Source: Maribacter orientalis (lineage in GTDB: Bacteria; Bacteroidota; Bacteroidia; Flavobacteriales; Flavobacteriaceae). From it: 64,000 nt of DNA. A program made the translations under genes and the position numbers. Position 1 is the first letter of the stretch. Every line of letters starts with the position of its first letter. Below, piece after piece: positions 1-8,104 of this stretch. The notes under the pieces were generated by a model. The model made no database searches. It saw only the letters and a list, made by a program, of their open reading frames with translations, and was not told where the DNA came from. The stretch is taken from contig NZ_FNZN01000004.1 in assembly GCF_900109345.1 (NCBI RefSeq), forward strand, positions 372,001 through 436,000, in the 5' to 3' direction.

Positions 1-15
1 GATATACATTGTTCA

Positions 16-147
16 TTATCTTTTCACTATTTCCATCGGAATTGCATAAAGCCTAGAATCGGCATAAGCTTTTCCATAATCACCCAATAGACCACTTAAA
101 CCAGATGATGACAATATAAATGAAACAACAAATAAGAAGACTATCAC
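16..147 (-). CDS. possible 43-aa small membrane protein downstream of topB
   Basis: A short open frame begins with GTG 8 nt after the topB stop and reads one hydrophobic segment (about residues 2-22), then a polar tail ending in EIVKR. The composition looks protein-like, and the spacing would suit translational coupling to topB. The frame continues upstream without an ATG, so it could instead be the tail of a decayed gene. I recognise no family. Confidence 0.3.
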   Translation of the reverse strand: MIVFLFVVSFILSSSGLSGLLGDYGKAYADSRLYAIPMEIVKR

Positions 148-154
148 AAAACAT

Positions 155-2464
155 TTAGTTTCCTCTAAATATTTTAAAAACCAGGTCTTTGGTCAATTGT
201 TGTCCTTTTGCTTTTTCACGAACGGATTCGTAACTAAATCGAAAATCACAACCTGTTTTATATTGGCTACAACCATAAGCTGTTTTTCCTTTAATAATAG
301 TTCCTTTGTTACATTTTGGACAACTATTTTCTTCGGATGACCTTGTCGAATCGGGAACAGTTTTAGTGTTCAACTGCTTTTTAGATTCCAATTTTAGATT
401 CCAATTTTCATCAAATCTTATAAGTCCTTCAATAGCGGCATTATTAACTTTGAAGCCTTTTAAATTTACGGTCGACCCTTTTTGCAACAATCTAACGTAC
501 TGTTTTTCTGAGATGATTTTACCTTCAAAAATGAATGGAATAATAAAATCGCAGTTCTTTTTAAATTCCGAACATCCATAAGCACTTTTTCCTTTCAGTA
601 TAGATCCATTCTTACATTTAGGACATTTTTCAGATGCTATTCCTGAGGTTTTATTCACTGCTTTTTTCTTTGTACCAGTAGTCCTATTATGTACTGACGA
701 AATATTAGCTTTTTTAGTTTCGCTTCTAACTTCGTACACCAAACGATCTACCATTTGTTTCATTTGCTTAATAAAACTTCCGGCACTAAATGTTCCTTTT
801 TCAATGTCCTTTAACTGCTTTTCCCATTTGCCAGTGAGCTCGGCAGACTTTAATAATTCATTTTGAATGGTATCTATTAATTGAATTCCAGTATCCGTAG
901 GGATTACTTGCTTTTTATTTCTTTTTATATATTTTCTACGGAATAACGTTTCAATAATATTAGCACGTGTAGAAGGGCGACCAATACCGTTTTCTTTCAT
1001 AATTTCACGAAGTTCATCGTCGTCTACCTGTTTTCCTGCAGTTTCCATGGCGCGTAGCAGTGAGGCCTCTGTAAATTGGTTTGGTGGTTTGGTTTGCTTT
1101 TCTAGAAATGAAGTTTTGTGTGGCCCTTTTTCACCTTTTTTAAATGTTGGTAGCATTCCAGATTCCTTAGACGAAGAATTTGGAGTTTCAAAAACAACAC
1201 GCCAACCTTTTTCCAAAATCTCTTTCCCTGTAGTTTTAAACTTTACTTTTTCAGCTTTACCAATAACCGCAGTATTAGAGACTTTACAATCTGGATAAAA
1301 GACAGCTATAAAACGGCGTACAATACTATTGTAAACTTGTTGCTGATTGTATTGCAAATTCATTTGCTGCCCGGTTGGTATTATTGCGTGGTGATCTGTT
1401 ACTTTGCTATCATCGAAAACCTTTTTCGTCTTCTTTAATTTTTTTCCAAGCAAAGGCGCTGTTAAAGCTGTGTAATTAGTTAAATTTTTCAGTATGCCAT
1501 GTACTTTTGGGTAAACATCGTTTGGTAAAAACGTGGTGTCAACTCTAGGATAAGTAACTACTTTTTGTTCGTATAGTTTTTGGACAATCTTCAAGGTTTC
1601 ATCTGCAGAAAATCCAAATTTCGTATTGCAATAGACCTGTAATCCTGTTAAATCAAATAGCTTTGGTGCATATTCATTACCTGCCTTTTTTGTAATAGAA
1701 ACAATTTCGAAATCGTGTTCTTTTACAATTTTTGCTAACTTCTCTCCATCTTCAACGTTAAGAAATCGCCCTTCTTCGTAGCTAAATAAAGTATCGCGAT
1801 AGATCGTTTGCAATTCCCAATACGGTTGTGGTTTAAAATTTTCTATCTCCTTAAACCGATTAACCAACATAGCTAATGTTGGCGTTTGCACACGACCAAC
1901 TGATAATACTTGTTTGTAGCCACCATGTTTTAAAGTGTACAAACGTGTTGCATTCATACCTAAAAGCCAATCTCCAATAGCACGAGAAAAACCTGCATAA
2001 TATAAATTATCGTAATCTTCAGATGCTTTTAAGTTTTTGAAACCTTCTGTTATGGCTTCGGTTGTAAGCGAAGAAATCCAAAGCCTTTCTACCTTGCCTT
2101 TGTAATTCGCTTGATTTAAAACCCAGCGTTGTATTAATTCTCCTTCTTGCCCAGCATCACCACAATTTATAACAACATCTGCTTTATCGAATAGTTGTTT
2201 AATAATTTTAAACTGTTTTCGAATACCAGCATCTTTAGATATTTTGGTTTCAAAATGTTCTGGTAACATTGGTAAATTGTTTAAATCCCAACTTTTCCAA
2301 TGCGGTTTATAATCGTTTGGCTCTTTAAGCGTACAAAGATGTCCAAAAGTATAGGTTACAGCATATCCATTGCCTTCATAATACCCATCACGTTTGGTGG
2401 TAGACCCAAGAACGGAAGCAATTTCTCTCGCTACAGATGGTTTTTCGGCAATACAGACTTTCAT
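155..2464 (-). CDS. topB: DNA topoisomerase III (type IA)
   Basis: Type IA topoisomerase that cuts one strand through a tyrosine and decatenates or relaxes negatively supercoiled DNA. The TOPRIM domain begins with EKPS (residues 7-10) and has the acidic motif at D103/E107. The family motif DxDxE reads D-A-G-Q-E here, so the second Asp is Gly105. The catalytic tyrosine is Y305 in TYPRVDT, and SVGRVQTPTL (188-197) is the usual core motif. Two near-identical four-cysteine zinc ribbons close the protein (614-639 and 715-740). At 769 aa it is full length. The type is common on the chromosomes and conjugative elements of Bacteroidota, but no transfer genes lie nearby. Confidence 0.93.
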   Translation of the reverse strand: MKVCIAEKPSVAREIASVLGSTTKRDGYYEGNGYAVTYTFGHLCTLKEPNDYKPHWKSWDLNNLPMLPEHFETKISKDAGIRKQFKIIKQLFDKADVVINCGDAGQEGELIQRWVLNQANYKGKVERLWISSLTTEAITEGFKNLKASEDYDNLYYAGFSRAIGDWLLGMNATRLYTLKHGGYKQVLSVGRVQTPTLAMLVNRFKEIENFKPQPYWELQTIYRDTLFSYEEGRFLNVEDGEKLAKIVKEHDFEIVSITKKAGNEYAPKLFDLTGLQVYCNTKFGFSADETLKIVQKLYEQKVVTYPRVDTTFLPNDVYPKVHGILKNLTNYTALTAPLLGKKLKKTKKVFDDSKVTDHHAIIPTGQQMNLQYNQQQVYNSIVRRFIAVFYPDCKVSNTAVIGKAEKVKFKTTGKEILEKGWRVVFETPNSSSKESGMLPTFKKGEKGPHKTSFLEKQTKPPNQFTEASLLRAMETAGKQVDDDELREIMKENGIGRPSTRANIIETLFRRKYIKRNKKQVIPTDTGIQLIDTIQNELLKSAELTGKWEKQLKDIEKGTFSAGSFIKQMKQMVDRLVYEVRSETKKANISSVHNRTTGTKKKAVNKTSGIASEKCPKCKNGSILKGKSAYGCSEFKKNCDFIIPFIFEGKIISEKQYVRLLQKGSTVNLKGFKVNNAAIEGLIRFDENWNLKLESKKQLNTKTVPDSTRSSEENSCPKCNKGTIIKGKTAYGCSQYKTGCDFRFSYESVREKAKGQQLTKDLVFKIFRGN

Positions 2465-2594
2465 TTAATATGTTTAAAATTTAAAAAATCGAAGTAAGGT
2501 TGTAGACTATTTAGTTATTCGCTATCTATTAATCCTTTATTTGAATTTTGGAAAACAAGTAATAACTAGCTAAAGATATCATATTATAAAAAGT

Positions 2595-2831
2595 TCAATC
2601 TGCCGATTGAATTATTTTTATTCCATCAAAATAATTTCCTGCTTGCAAACCGATGTTTAGAGTCCTTTCAGAATTGGTTTGGTTTTCGAATAATGTGATT
2701 CTTATTTCCGTTGCGTTTTTCCTTTTCAATTTAAAATCTGATAGAGAAAAATTTGTAATTGACTTTATATTCAAAATTGGTAATATTAATAATTCTATAA
2801 ATGAATGTGTTAGCCAGGATAATTTTAACAA
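2595..2831 (-). CDS. hypothetical 78-aa protein or C-terminal gene fragment
   Basis: The second half (from about residue 30) has the amphipathic, beta-rich composition of a real protein: ITNFSLSDF, then EIRITLFENQ and LNIGLQAGNYF. The N-terminus is hydrophobic and less convincing. It may be the surviving end of a larger gene. The opposite strand is also open (2653-2862) but its translation looks less protein-like. I recognise no family. Confidence 0.3.
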   Translation of the reverse strand: MLKLSWLTHSFIELLILPILNIKSITNFSLSDFKLKRKNATEIRITLFENQTNSERTLNIGLQAGNYFDGIKIIQSAD

Positions 2832-2975
2832 TTTAGCTTTAAGAATTGAAGTTGTGATTTAACTCTTGTTATCATTCCCTATCTCTATACTGCTAACCTC
2901 TAATAGTCTTTTATGGATAACCGACAAGTAGGTTCATTATCCTATCTTAAGTTATCATACATTGAATTGTACTTT

Positions 2976-3662
2976 TTATTTTTTACGATACAACCACCAA
3001 TTCATATCTCTTGTTAGTTCAAAACCTAATTTCTCATAAAGAGGAATTGCAAGATTTCCTTTGTTTGTGTGCAAAATAGGTTTCTTATTTTCTTTTAAAA
3101 TTTCTTTCGTAGTATGGGCAATTAGCTGTTTTGCCAATCCTTTTCTCGCATAATCAGGATGCGTTACAACCGCGCTTACTTCAATAAACTGATTCGTTTG
3201 CATTCGCTGACCGGTTATTGATACTAATTTACCATTCTTAAATATCCCGAAATAGTTACCCATTTCATAAGTTCTCTTTCTATAATAACCAGGCATAACC
3301 AACCAAATTAAATCATAAATCTCCTCTATAAATTCACGTCCTAAAAGCACAATGTCTTCGGATATTTGAACGTCTGTCAGCTCATTTAAAACCATCTGAC
3401 ATCCATCAATTTTCTTCTCTAGAAAAACTTTTTCATCGTCTATTATCGGTGTTTGATTCTCTGAAACTAAAAAGAAATGGTCTGTGGTTTTTAGATATTG
3501 ATTAGAAGCTTTGGCTGTTTTAGTTTCATCAAAGAAAGCACCAAAGGTGCACACCTCTGGGTTGTAAAATTGAACTCCGTCATATTCTATAACAAATTTT
3601 TTATGAGTTTCGTTTAAGGAATACCACACCGGGTTTTTAAGTTGTTCTTCTAATGCAATCAT
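2976..3662 (-). CDS. GNAT family N-acetyltransferase (FR47-like)
   Basis: Predicted cytoplasmic acetyl-CoA-dependent N-acetyltransferase of 228 aa; the substrate is unknown. The C-terminal half carries the GNAT core: a beta strand ending in SAVVTHPDYARKGLAKQLI (about residues 162-180), which contains the R-x-x-G-x-A pyrophosphate-binding loop, and a final LYEKLGFEL motif (about 208-216) typical of the family. The N-terminal half is a diverged lobe, as in FR47-like proteins. The gene stands alone between gene-poor stretches, so context does not help. Confidence 0.8.
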   Translation of the reverse strand: MIALEEQLKNPVWYSLNETHKKFVIEYDGVQFYNPEVCTFGAFFDETKTAKASNQYLKTTDHFFLVSENQTPIIDDEKVFLEKKIDGCQMVLNELTDVQISEDIVLLGREFIEEIYDLIWLVMPGYYRKRTYEMGNYFGIFKNGKLVSITGQRMQTNQFIEVSAVVTHPDYARKGLAKQLIAHTTKEILKENKKPILHTNKGNLAIPLYEKLGFELTRDMNWWLYRKK

Positions 3663-3782
3663 TTTGAATAAATATAAAAAAGATTAAATGAGAATAAATC
3701 GTTAATTAAAACTTTAATATCAATCTGTCTTCACAATCAACGCTGCAATATCTACATTAAATACATATTCTTTAGAAGCAAA

Positions 3783-3899
3783 TTAGAAATCCATTAGTAA
3801 ACAATACTGAGCACCTGTTTCAAATTCACTATCATTCTCATAAAACTCATCTAACAAGTCAATTAATATATCGGTTGAAGCTACGGACAAACTGTTAAG
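3783..3899 (-). pseudogene. fragment of a decayed coding sequence
   Basis: In the 476-bp gap 3663-4138 the minus strand holds a 38-codon open stretch, bounded upstream by a stop and with no start codon, reading ...STDILIDLLDEFYEN... and ending in LLMDF. It looks like the C-terminus of a small acidic protein whose 5' part is lost. No family can be named. Apart from this and the possible small ORF at 3998, I see nothing in the gap. Confidence 0.3.
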
Positions 3900-3997
3900 T
3901 TATTGAACACTAAAATGACAATATTTAACAATTTGATGTACACTTAACTATCAAAAGAGGCATTTTTTCCATACCTTAAAACTCTAAATTTTTATTT

Positions 3998-4135
3998 TTG
4001 ATTGAATTGAATTCGGTAGATTTAGAAGGAAAAGTTTTAACCTTAATTCTACTTTGTCCTTTTGTTGCCCTATATTTAAAAAAGCATCTGGAACGGAAAA
4101 AAATAGTAATGAAAGGTGTTAACATTGGTCAATAA
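3998..4135 (+). CDS. possible 45-aa single-span membrane peptide (TTG start)
   Basis: An open frame ends 3 nt before the ATG of the ferredoxin/CDGSH gene. From a TTG at 3998 it encodes a short polar head, one hydrophobic segment (LTLILLCPFVALYL) and a basic tail (KKHLERKK), the usual layout of a small inner-membrane peptide. The close spacing to the next gene suggests co-transcription. The rare start codon and lack of a known family keep confidence low. Confidence 0.3.
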   Translation: MIELNSVDLEGKVLTLILLCPFVALYLKKHLERKKIVMKGVNIGQ

Positions 4136-4138
4136 ATC

Positions 4139-4573
4139 ATGGAGAAAGAAATTACCAAAGAATACGCTAACGGTGAGTTTATAATTGTTTGGAAACCAAA
4201 AAAATGTATCCATTCAAAAGTATGTGTCCATACTCTTCCCAAAGTATATAAACCAACTGAAAAACCTTGGATAACTCCAGAAAATGCTACTACCTCCGAC
4301 TTAAAATCACAAATTAATAATTGCCCAACTGGGGCTTTAACCTATTACATAAAAAACGAAATGAGCGAAGAAAAAGAATCAATTGAAACAAATGTTACTC
4401 CAATTATTGTTGCTAACAACGGGCCGTTAAAAATTAAGGGGAACTTAGAAATACAATTGGCATCTGGTGAAATTGTAACCAAAGAAGGTACAACCGGTTT
4501 TTGCCGTTGTGGTGTATCGGAAAACAAACCGTTCTGTGATGGTTCACATAGAAAAATAGACTTTATCGGATAG
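4139..4573 (+). CDS. divergent ferredoxin + CDGSH iron-sulfur domain protein
   Basis: A 144-aa protein with two iron-sulfur modules. Residues 1-70 match the divergent mono-cluster ferredoxin type (Fer4_19-like) with Cys23, Cys29 and the CPTGAL cysteine Cys62. Residues 85-144 form a CDGSH domain with the 3Cys-1His ligand set Cys122, Cys124, Cys133 and His137, which binds a labile 2Fe-2S cluster in known members. A role in electron transfer or redox sensing is inferred. It sits 24 bp before the catabolic operon and may be transcribed with it, perhaps serving one of its redox steps, though nothing proves that. Confidence 0.82.
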   Translation: MEKEITKEYANGEFIIVWKPKKCIHSKVCVHTLPKVYKPTEKPWITPENATTSDLKSQINNCPTGALTYYIKNEMSEEKESIETNVTPIIVANNGPLKIKGNLEIQLASGEIVTKEGTTGFCRCGVSENKPFCDGSHRKIDFIG

Positions 4574-4597
4574 GAAGTATAATCGTAAAATTTACAA

Positions 4598-5482
4598 ATG
4601 GAATTAGCCATACATAATTGGATGCGCGCCGAATCTCTAGAGCATACACTCAATAGAATTAATAAATTAGATTATACTCATATCGAAATACAGGGTGCCC
4701 CAGAAAGCTATGACACTCAAAAGGCACAATTGCTTTTAGACCTCTATGGCATCAAGTGCTGGGGATCTGTTACCCTTATGCTTGAGCAAAGAAATTTATT
4801 GGCTAAAAATCCGGCTCAACGTAAAATGTCGGTTCAATATGTAAAAGACGTTGCCAAAATGGTGTATGAATTGGGTGGTACGGTTATTTCGTTAGTACCT
4901 GCAACAGTTGGTAAAATAGTACCCGATGCCAGACCAGAAGAGGAATGGGAATGGGCAGTTGAAGGGATTCAAGAAATATATAAATACACAGAAGACCATG
5001 GGCTAAAAATCGGAATTGAACCTATTAACCGATTTGAAACCTATTTCATTAACCGAGGCGAACAAGCTTTGGCATTGGCAGAAGCTGTTGGTCCGAACTG
5101 CGGAGTTTGTCTAGACACTTTTCATATGAACTTGGAGGAGGAAAATATGTTCAATACCATGAAAAAAATCGGTAAACGACTTGTTAATTTTCATGTGGCC
5201 GACAACAATCGTATGGCACCAGGTATGGGACACCTCAACTGGCCTAAAATTATTAGTACGCTAAAAGAAATTGAATATGACAAGGTGCTGTCGGTAGAAT
5301 TTTGTTCACCATTAGACCGTACACCTGCGAATCCATATCCGAATTCCATTGAAACAAATCCTGAAGGCCTAACTGCTGAACAAAAGAAGTTTTTAGAAGA
5401 CCATGGTAGTTCTGCCGTTACCGATGAGTTTTACACTATGCTCACCAAAAAATCAATCGATACATTAAAAGCACTTATCTAA
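4598..5482 (+). CDS. sugar phosphate isomerase/epimerase, ketose 3-epimerase family
   Basis: A TIM-barrel enzyme of 294 aa resembling D-tagatose/D-psicose 3-epimerases, which interconvert ketoses at C3 through a metal enediolate. The four metal ligands can be placed: E141 (in GIEPINRFE), D173 (in LDTFHM), H199 and E234. Their spacing closely follows that of characterised D-tagatose 3-epimerases, and Arg205 is the usual substrate-side arginine. The stop overlaps the ATG of the enolase-superfamily gene by one base (TAATG), so the two are translationally coupled. The true substrate is unknown; related folds also act as hydroxypyruvate isomerases or dehydroshikimate dehydratases. Confidence 0.75.
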   Translation: MELAIHNWMRAESLEHTLNRINKLDYTHIEIQGAPESYDTQKAQLLLDLYGIKCWGSVTLMLEQRNLLAKNPAQRKMSVQYVKDVAKMVYELGGTVISLVPATVGKIVPDARPEEEWEWAVEGIQEIYKYTEDHGLKIGIEPINRFETYFINRGEQALALAEAVGPNCGVCLDTFHMNLEEENMFNTMKKIGKRLVNFHVADNNRMAPGMGHLNWPKIISTLKEIEYDKVLSVEFCSPLDRTPANPYPNSIETNPEGLTAEQKKFLEDHGSSAVTDEFYTMLTKKSIDTLKALI

Positions 5483-6645
5483 TGAAAATTACCAATGTAG
5501 AAGCGTATTGGTTACGCTGTCCTATCCCAAAAGAAAAACAACACTTTTCAGATTATGGGTTACTGACCAATTTTGACATGACCTTGGTCGTAGTAACTAC
5601 AGATACAGGACTTCAAGGTTTTGGAGAAGCAAAAGCTGCAGTAGGATCATCAGGTTCATGTGCTTCAATTGTAAGCTGCATTGAAAATGAACTGAAGCCA
5701 CAATTGATTGGTAAAGACGCCCGTAATATATCTCGTATATGGGAACATATCTATAATGGAACAAGAGACCATTACTCGTTGTCTCGTGGACGCAAATTCC
5801 CGATTTTAGGGAGAAGGGGATTAACGATTTCTGCCATGAGCGGAATTGATACCGCACTGTGGGATATTAAAGGCAAAACTTTAGGCGCACCAGTAGTTGA
5901 ATTATTGGGTGGCAGCTGTCGTGATAAAATGCCCGCTTATGCAAGTGGTGGTTGGGCAAAAGCAGATGCTATAGGCGAACAATTATTAGGCTACACCTCA
6001 AAAGGATTCAGTGGGGTAAAAATGCGCGTTGGTATTATGGACCAAACCGTTGCCGAAAGTATTAAAAGGGTAAAAGCAGCAAGAGAAGCATTGCCTGACC
6101 ATATTAAATTAATGACTGATGCTCATGGTACTTTTAGCGTACCAGAAGCCAAACAATTTACAAAAGGGGTCGAAGATTGTAATTTATACTGGTTTGAAGA
6201 GCCTATTAGTCCCGATAACAAAATCGGTACTGCAGAAGTACGTGCGAATACCTTTATACCTATTGCAGCTGGCGAAAGTGAATACACCGCTTTTGACGTA
6301 CGGGATTTAATTGCAGAACGGGCTTTAGATGTTTTACAGCCTGATTGCGCCATTATTGGTGGAATTACCGAAGCCATGCGTGTATCGCAATTGGCACATA
6401 CATATCAATTAGAACTGGCACCGCATTGTTGGGGATCTGCCTTTTCTTTTATGGCGGGACTTTCTGTAGCGTTCGCTTCCCCATCAGCAAATGTTATTGA
6501 ATTTTCATTAGGGGGCAACCCAATGATGTATGATTTGGTGGAAGAAAATATAGTCGTGGATAAGGAAGGTATGCTCACAGCACCTGATAAACCAGGCTTA
6601 GGACTTACCCCTAATTGGGATTTTGTAAAAGACTTTAAACAATAG
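5482..6645 (+). CDS. mandelate racemase/muconate lactonizing enzyme family (enolase superfamily)
   Basis: A 387-aa acid-sugar dehydratase or racemase candidate. The N-terminal capping domain (1-125) is followed by the barrel, with the K-x-R/K catalytic motif K180-M-R182, the Mg ligands D213, E239 and E265, D288, and the general-base His315 in APHCWGS. This is the complete residue set of the mandelate racemase subgroup, whose members abstract a proton alpha to a carboxylate. Together with the 3-epimerase and the 2-hydroxyacid dehydrogenase it suggests breakdown of a sugar acid or similar carboxylate, but the substrate cannot be read from the sequence. Confidence 0.85.
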   Translation: MKITNVEAYWLRCPIPKEKQHFSDYGLLTNFDMTLVVVTTDTGLQGFGEAKAAVGSSGSCASIVSCIENELKPQLIGKDARNISRIWEHIYNGTRDHYSLSRGRKFPILGRRGLTISAMSGIDTALWDIKGKTLGAPVVELLGGSCRDKMPAYASGGWAKADAIGEQLLGYTSKGFSGVKMRVGIMDQTVAESIKRVKAAREALPDHIKLMTDAHGTFSVPEAKQFTKGVEDCNLYWFEEPISPDNKIGTAEVRANTFIPIAAGESEYTAFDVRDLIAERALDVLQPDCAIIGGITEAMRVSQLAHTYQLELAPHCWGSAFSFMAGLSVAFASPSANVIEFSLGGNPMMYDLVEENIVVDKEGMLTAPDKPGLGLTPNWDFVKDFKQ

Positions 6646-6648
6646 ACA

Positions 6649-7143
6649 ATGGCAAAAGCAGTAAAAATAAATCACGTAGCACTTGTTGTTAGCAACTTAG
6701 AGGAAGCCTGTAAATTTTATGAAGAAGAATTGGGCTTAGAGGCTATTCCCGCATTTCTATTCGATTATCCAACGGCATTTTTTAAGTTTAACGAAGAACA
6801 GCAATTGCATCTAACTGAGTGGGAAGATACCTGTTCATTTAGAGGGCATATTTGCGTACAGGTAGATGATATTAATACGATGTTTTTTCGGATGAAGGAA
6901 TTAGGTGTTATCGATATTAAACCATGGGGGAAAGTTCGTCAACTACCTGATGGTGCCATTCAAATGTTTGTTCGTGACCCATCTGGAAATTTAGTGGAAT
7001 TATCTTCTGTGCCAGGTGATTATATTGACCCAAAAATATTCGAGGACGAATTATATAAAGAAGGAATATATGTCTCCGGAAGAAATGATTTCCGTGGTTA
7101 CAAATCTAAAGACGCCACCCTTTATCATAAATCTGATGAGTAA
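6649..7143 (+). CDS. VOC (glyoxalase/dioxygenase fold) family protein
   Basis: A 164-aa vicinal oxygen chelate protein. It opens with KINHVALVVSNLEEACKFYE (residues 5-24), the standard first beta-alpha-beta module whose histidine is a metal ligand. The second module ends in FVRDPSGNLVELSS, where the glutamate is a ligand. Such enzymes use a divalent metal for isomerisation, lyase or ring-opening chemistry. It lies 3 nt after the enolase-superfamily gene and overlaps the dehydrogenase start by 8 nt, so it very likely acts in the same pathway. Confidence 0.8.
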   Translation: MAKAVKINHVALVVSNLEEACKFYEEELGLEAIPAFLFDYPTAFFKFNEEQQLHLTEWEDTCSFRGHICVQVDDINTMFFRMKELGVIDIKPWGKVRQLPDGAIQMFVRDPSGNLVELSSVPGDYIDPKIFEDELYKEGIYVSGRNDFRGYKSKDATLYHKSDE

Positions 7144-8098
7144 GAACATCCTTTTATTAGAAACCGTTGCAGATGAGGCAATGCAACTATTGGAAGCTGC
7201 TGAGAATATACAGATTTTGAAAGGTTTTGATGAAACAACGCTACTTCATTATATTTCAACGGAAAGAATCGATGCTATAATCACACGAGGTAAAGGTCAA
7301 GTTCGTACCGATTTAATGGATAAACTTACCCACTTACGAGTAATTTCTAGATGTGGCGTAGGGTTAGATAATATTGATGTATCAGAAGCTACTAAAAGAA
7401 ATATAAAAGTAGTAAACGCTCCTAATTCGAACGCCGATACTATTGCAGAACATACCATCGCTATTTTATTAATGCTTCAGCGCAATTTGTATAACGCCAT
7501 TACTATGGTAAAAGAGAATAGATGGGCCGATAGAGGTACCTATATTGGTGATGAAAGTCACGGTAAAACCTTAGGTATTATCGGTATGGGAAATATTGGT
7601 AGAAAAGTGGCGAAAATTGGAACATCTTTGGGAATGAACGTTGTGTATTGGAGTGCCAAAAAAGAAGAAGTCCCCTACCCTTTTTTAGATTTTGATGCAC
7701 TTTTAAGCACATCAGATAGTATTAGTCTTCATCTGCCCTTGACTCCACAGACAGAAAATTTATTGAATGCCAGCGCATTTTCAAAAATGAAATCTAATGC
7801 TTTATTGGTAAACACCGCAAGAGGTGGTATCATAAACCAAAAGGAATTGTACAGTGCCTTACAGAATAAAAAAATAGCAGGTTTCGCAGCAGACGTTTTA
7901 GCACAAGAACCACCCGATACCAACGACCCACTTTTACAATTAGATAATGTTTTAATTACTGCACATTTGGGCAGTTTAACAAAAACCACCTACACAAAAA
8001 TGTGTACCATGACTGTTGATAATACCTTAGCCATTTTAGCAGGTGCACAACCTATGGCCAATTGTATTTACAATAGAAATGAATTGAGTACCAACTAG
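7136..8098 (+). CDS. D-isomer-specific 2-hydroxyacid dehydrogenase
   Basis: A 320-aa NAD(P)-dependent dehydrogenase of the phosphoglycerate/hydroxypyruvate reductase family. I start it at ATG 7136 (MSKNILLLE) because the open frame further upstream lies inside the VOC gene. Visible motifs are the nucleotide-binding GMGNIG, the substrate-binding arginine in NTARGG, the catalytic glutamate in AQEPP and the histidine in ITAHLGS. It lacks the ACT domain of SerA, so a catabolic role in the surrounding operon (2-keto acid reduction or 2-hydroxyacid oxidation) is more likely than serine synthesis. Confidence 0.85.
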   Translation: MSKNILLLETVADEAMQLLEAAENIQILKGFDETTLLHYISTERIDAIITRGKGQVRTDLMDKLTHLRVISRCGVGLDNIDVSEATKRNIKVVNAPNSNADTIAEHTIAILLMLQRNLYNAITMVKENRWADRGTYIGDESHGKTLGIIGMGNIGRKVAKIGTSLGMNVVYWSAKKEEVPYPFLDFDALLSTSDSISLHLPLTPQTENLLNASAFSKMKSNALLVNTARGGIINQKELYSALQNKKIAGFAADVLAQEPPDTNDPLLQLDNVLITAHLGSLTKTTYTKMCTMTVDNTLAILAGAQPMANCIYNRNELSTN

Positions 8099-8104
8099 AA
8101 TACT

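Noticed and set aside
2653-2862. Plus-strand ORF of 69 codons
   Set aside because: It overlaps the minus-strand frame at 2595-2831, which has a more protein-like sequence; neither is certain.
7016-7135. Longer start of the 2-hydroxyacid dehydrogenase
   Set aside because: It lies inside the VOC gene and adds residues not seen in the family; ATG 7136 gives the normal N-terminus.
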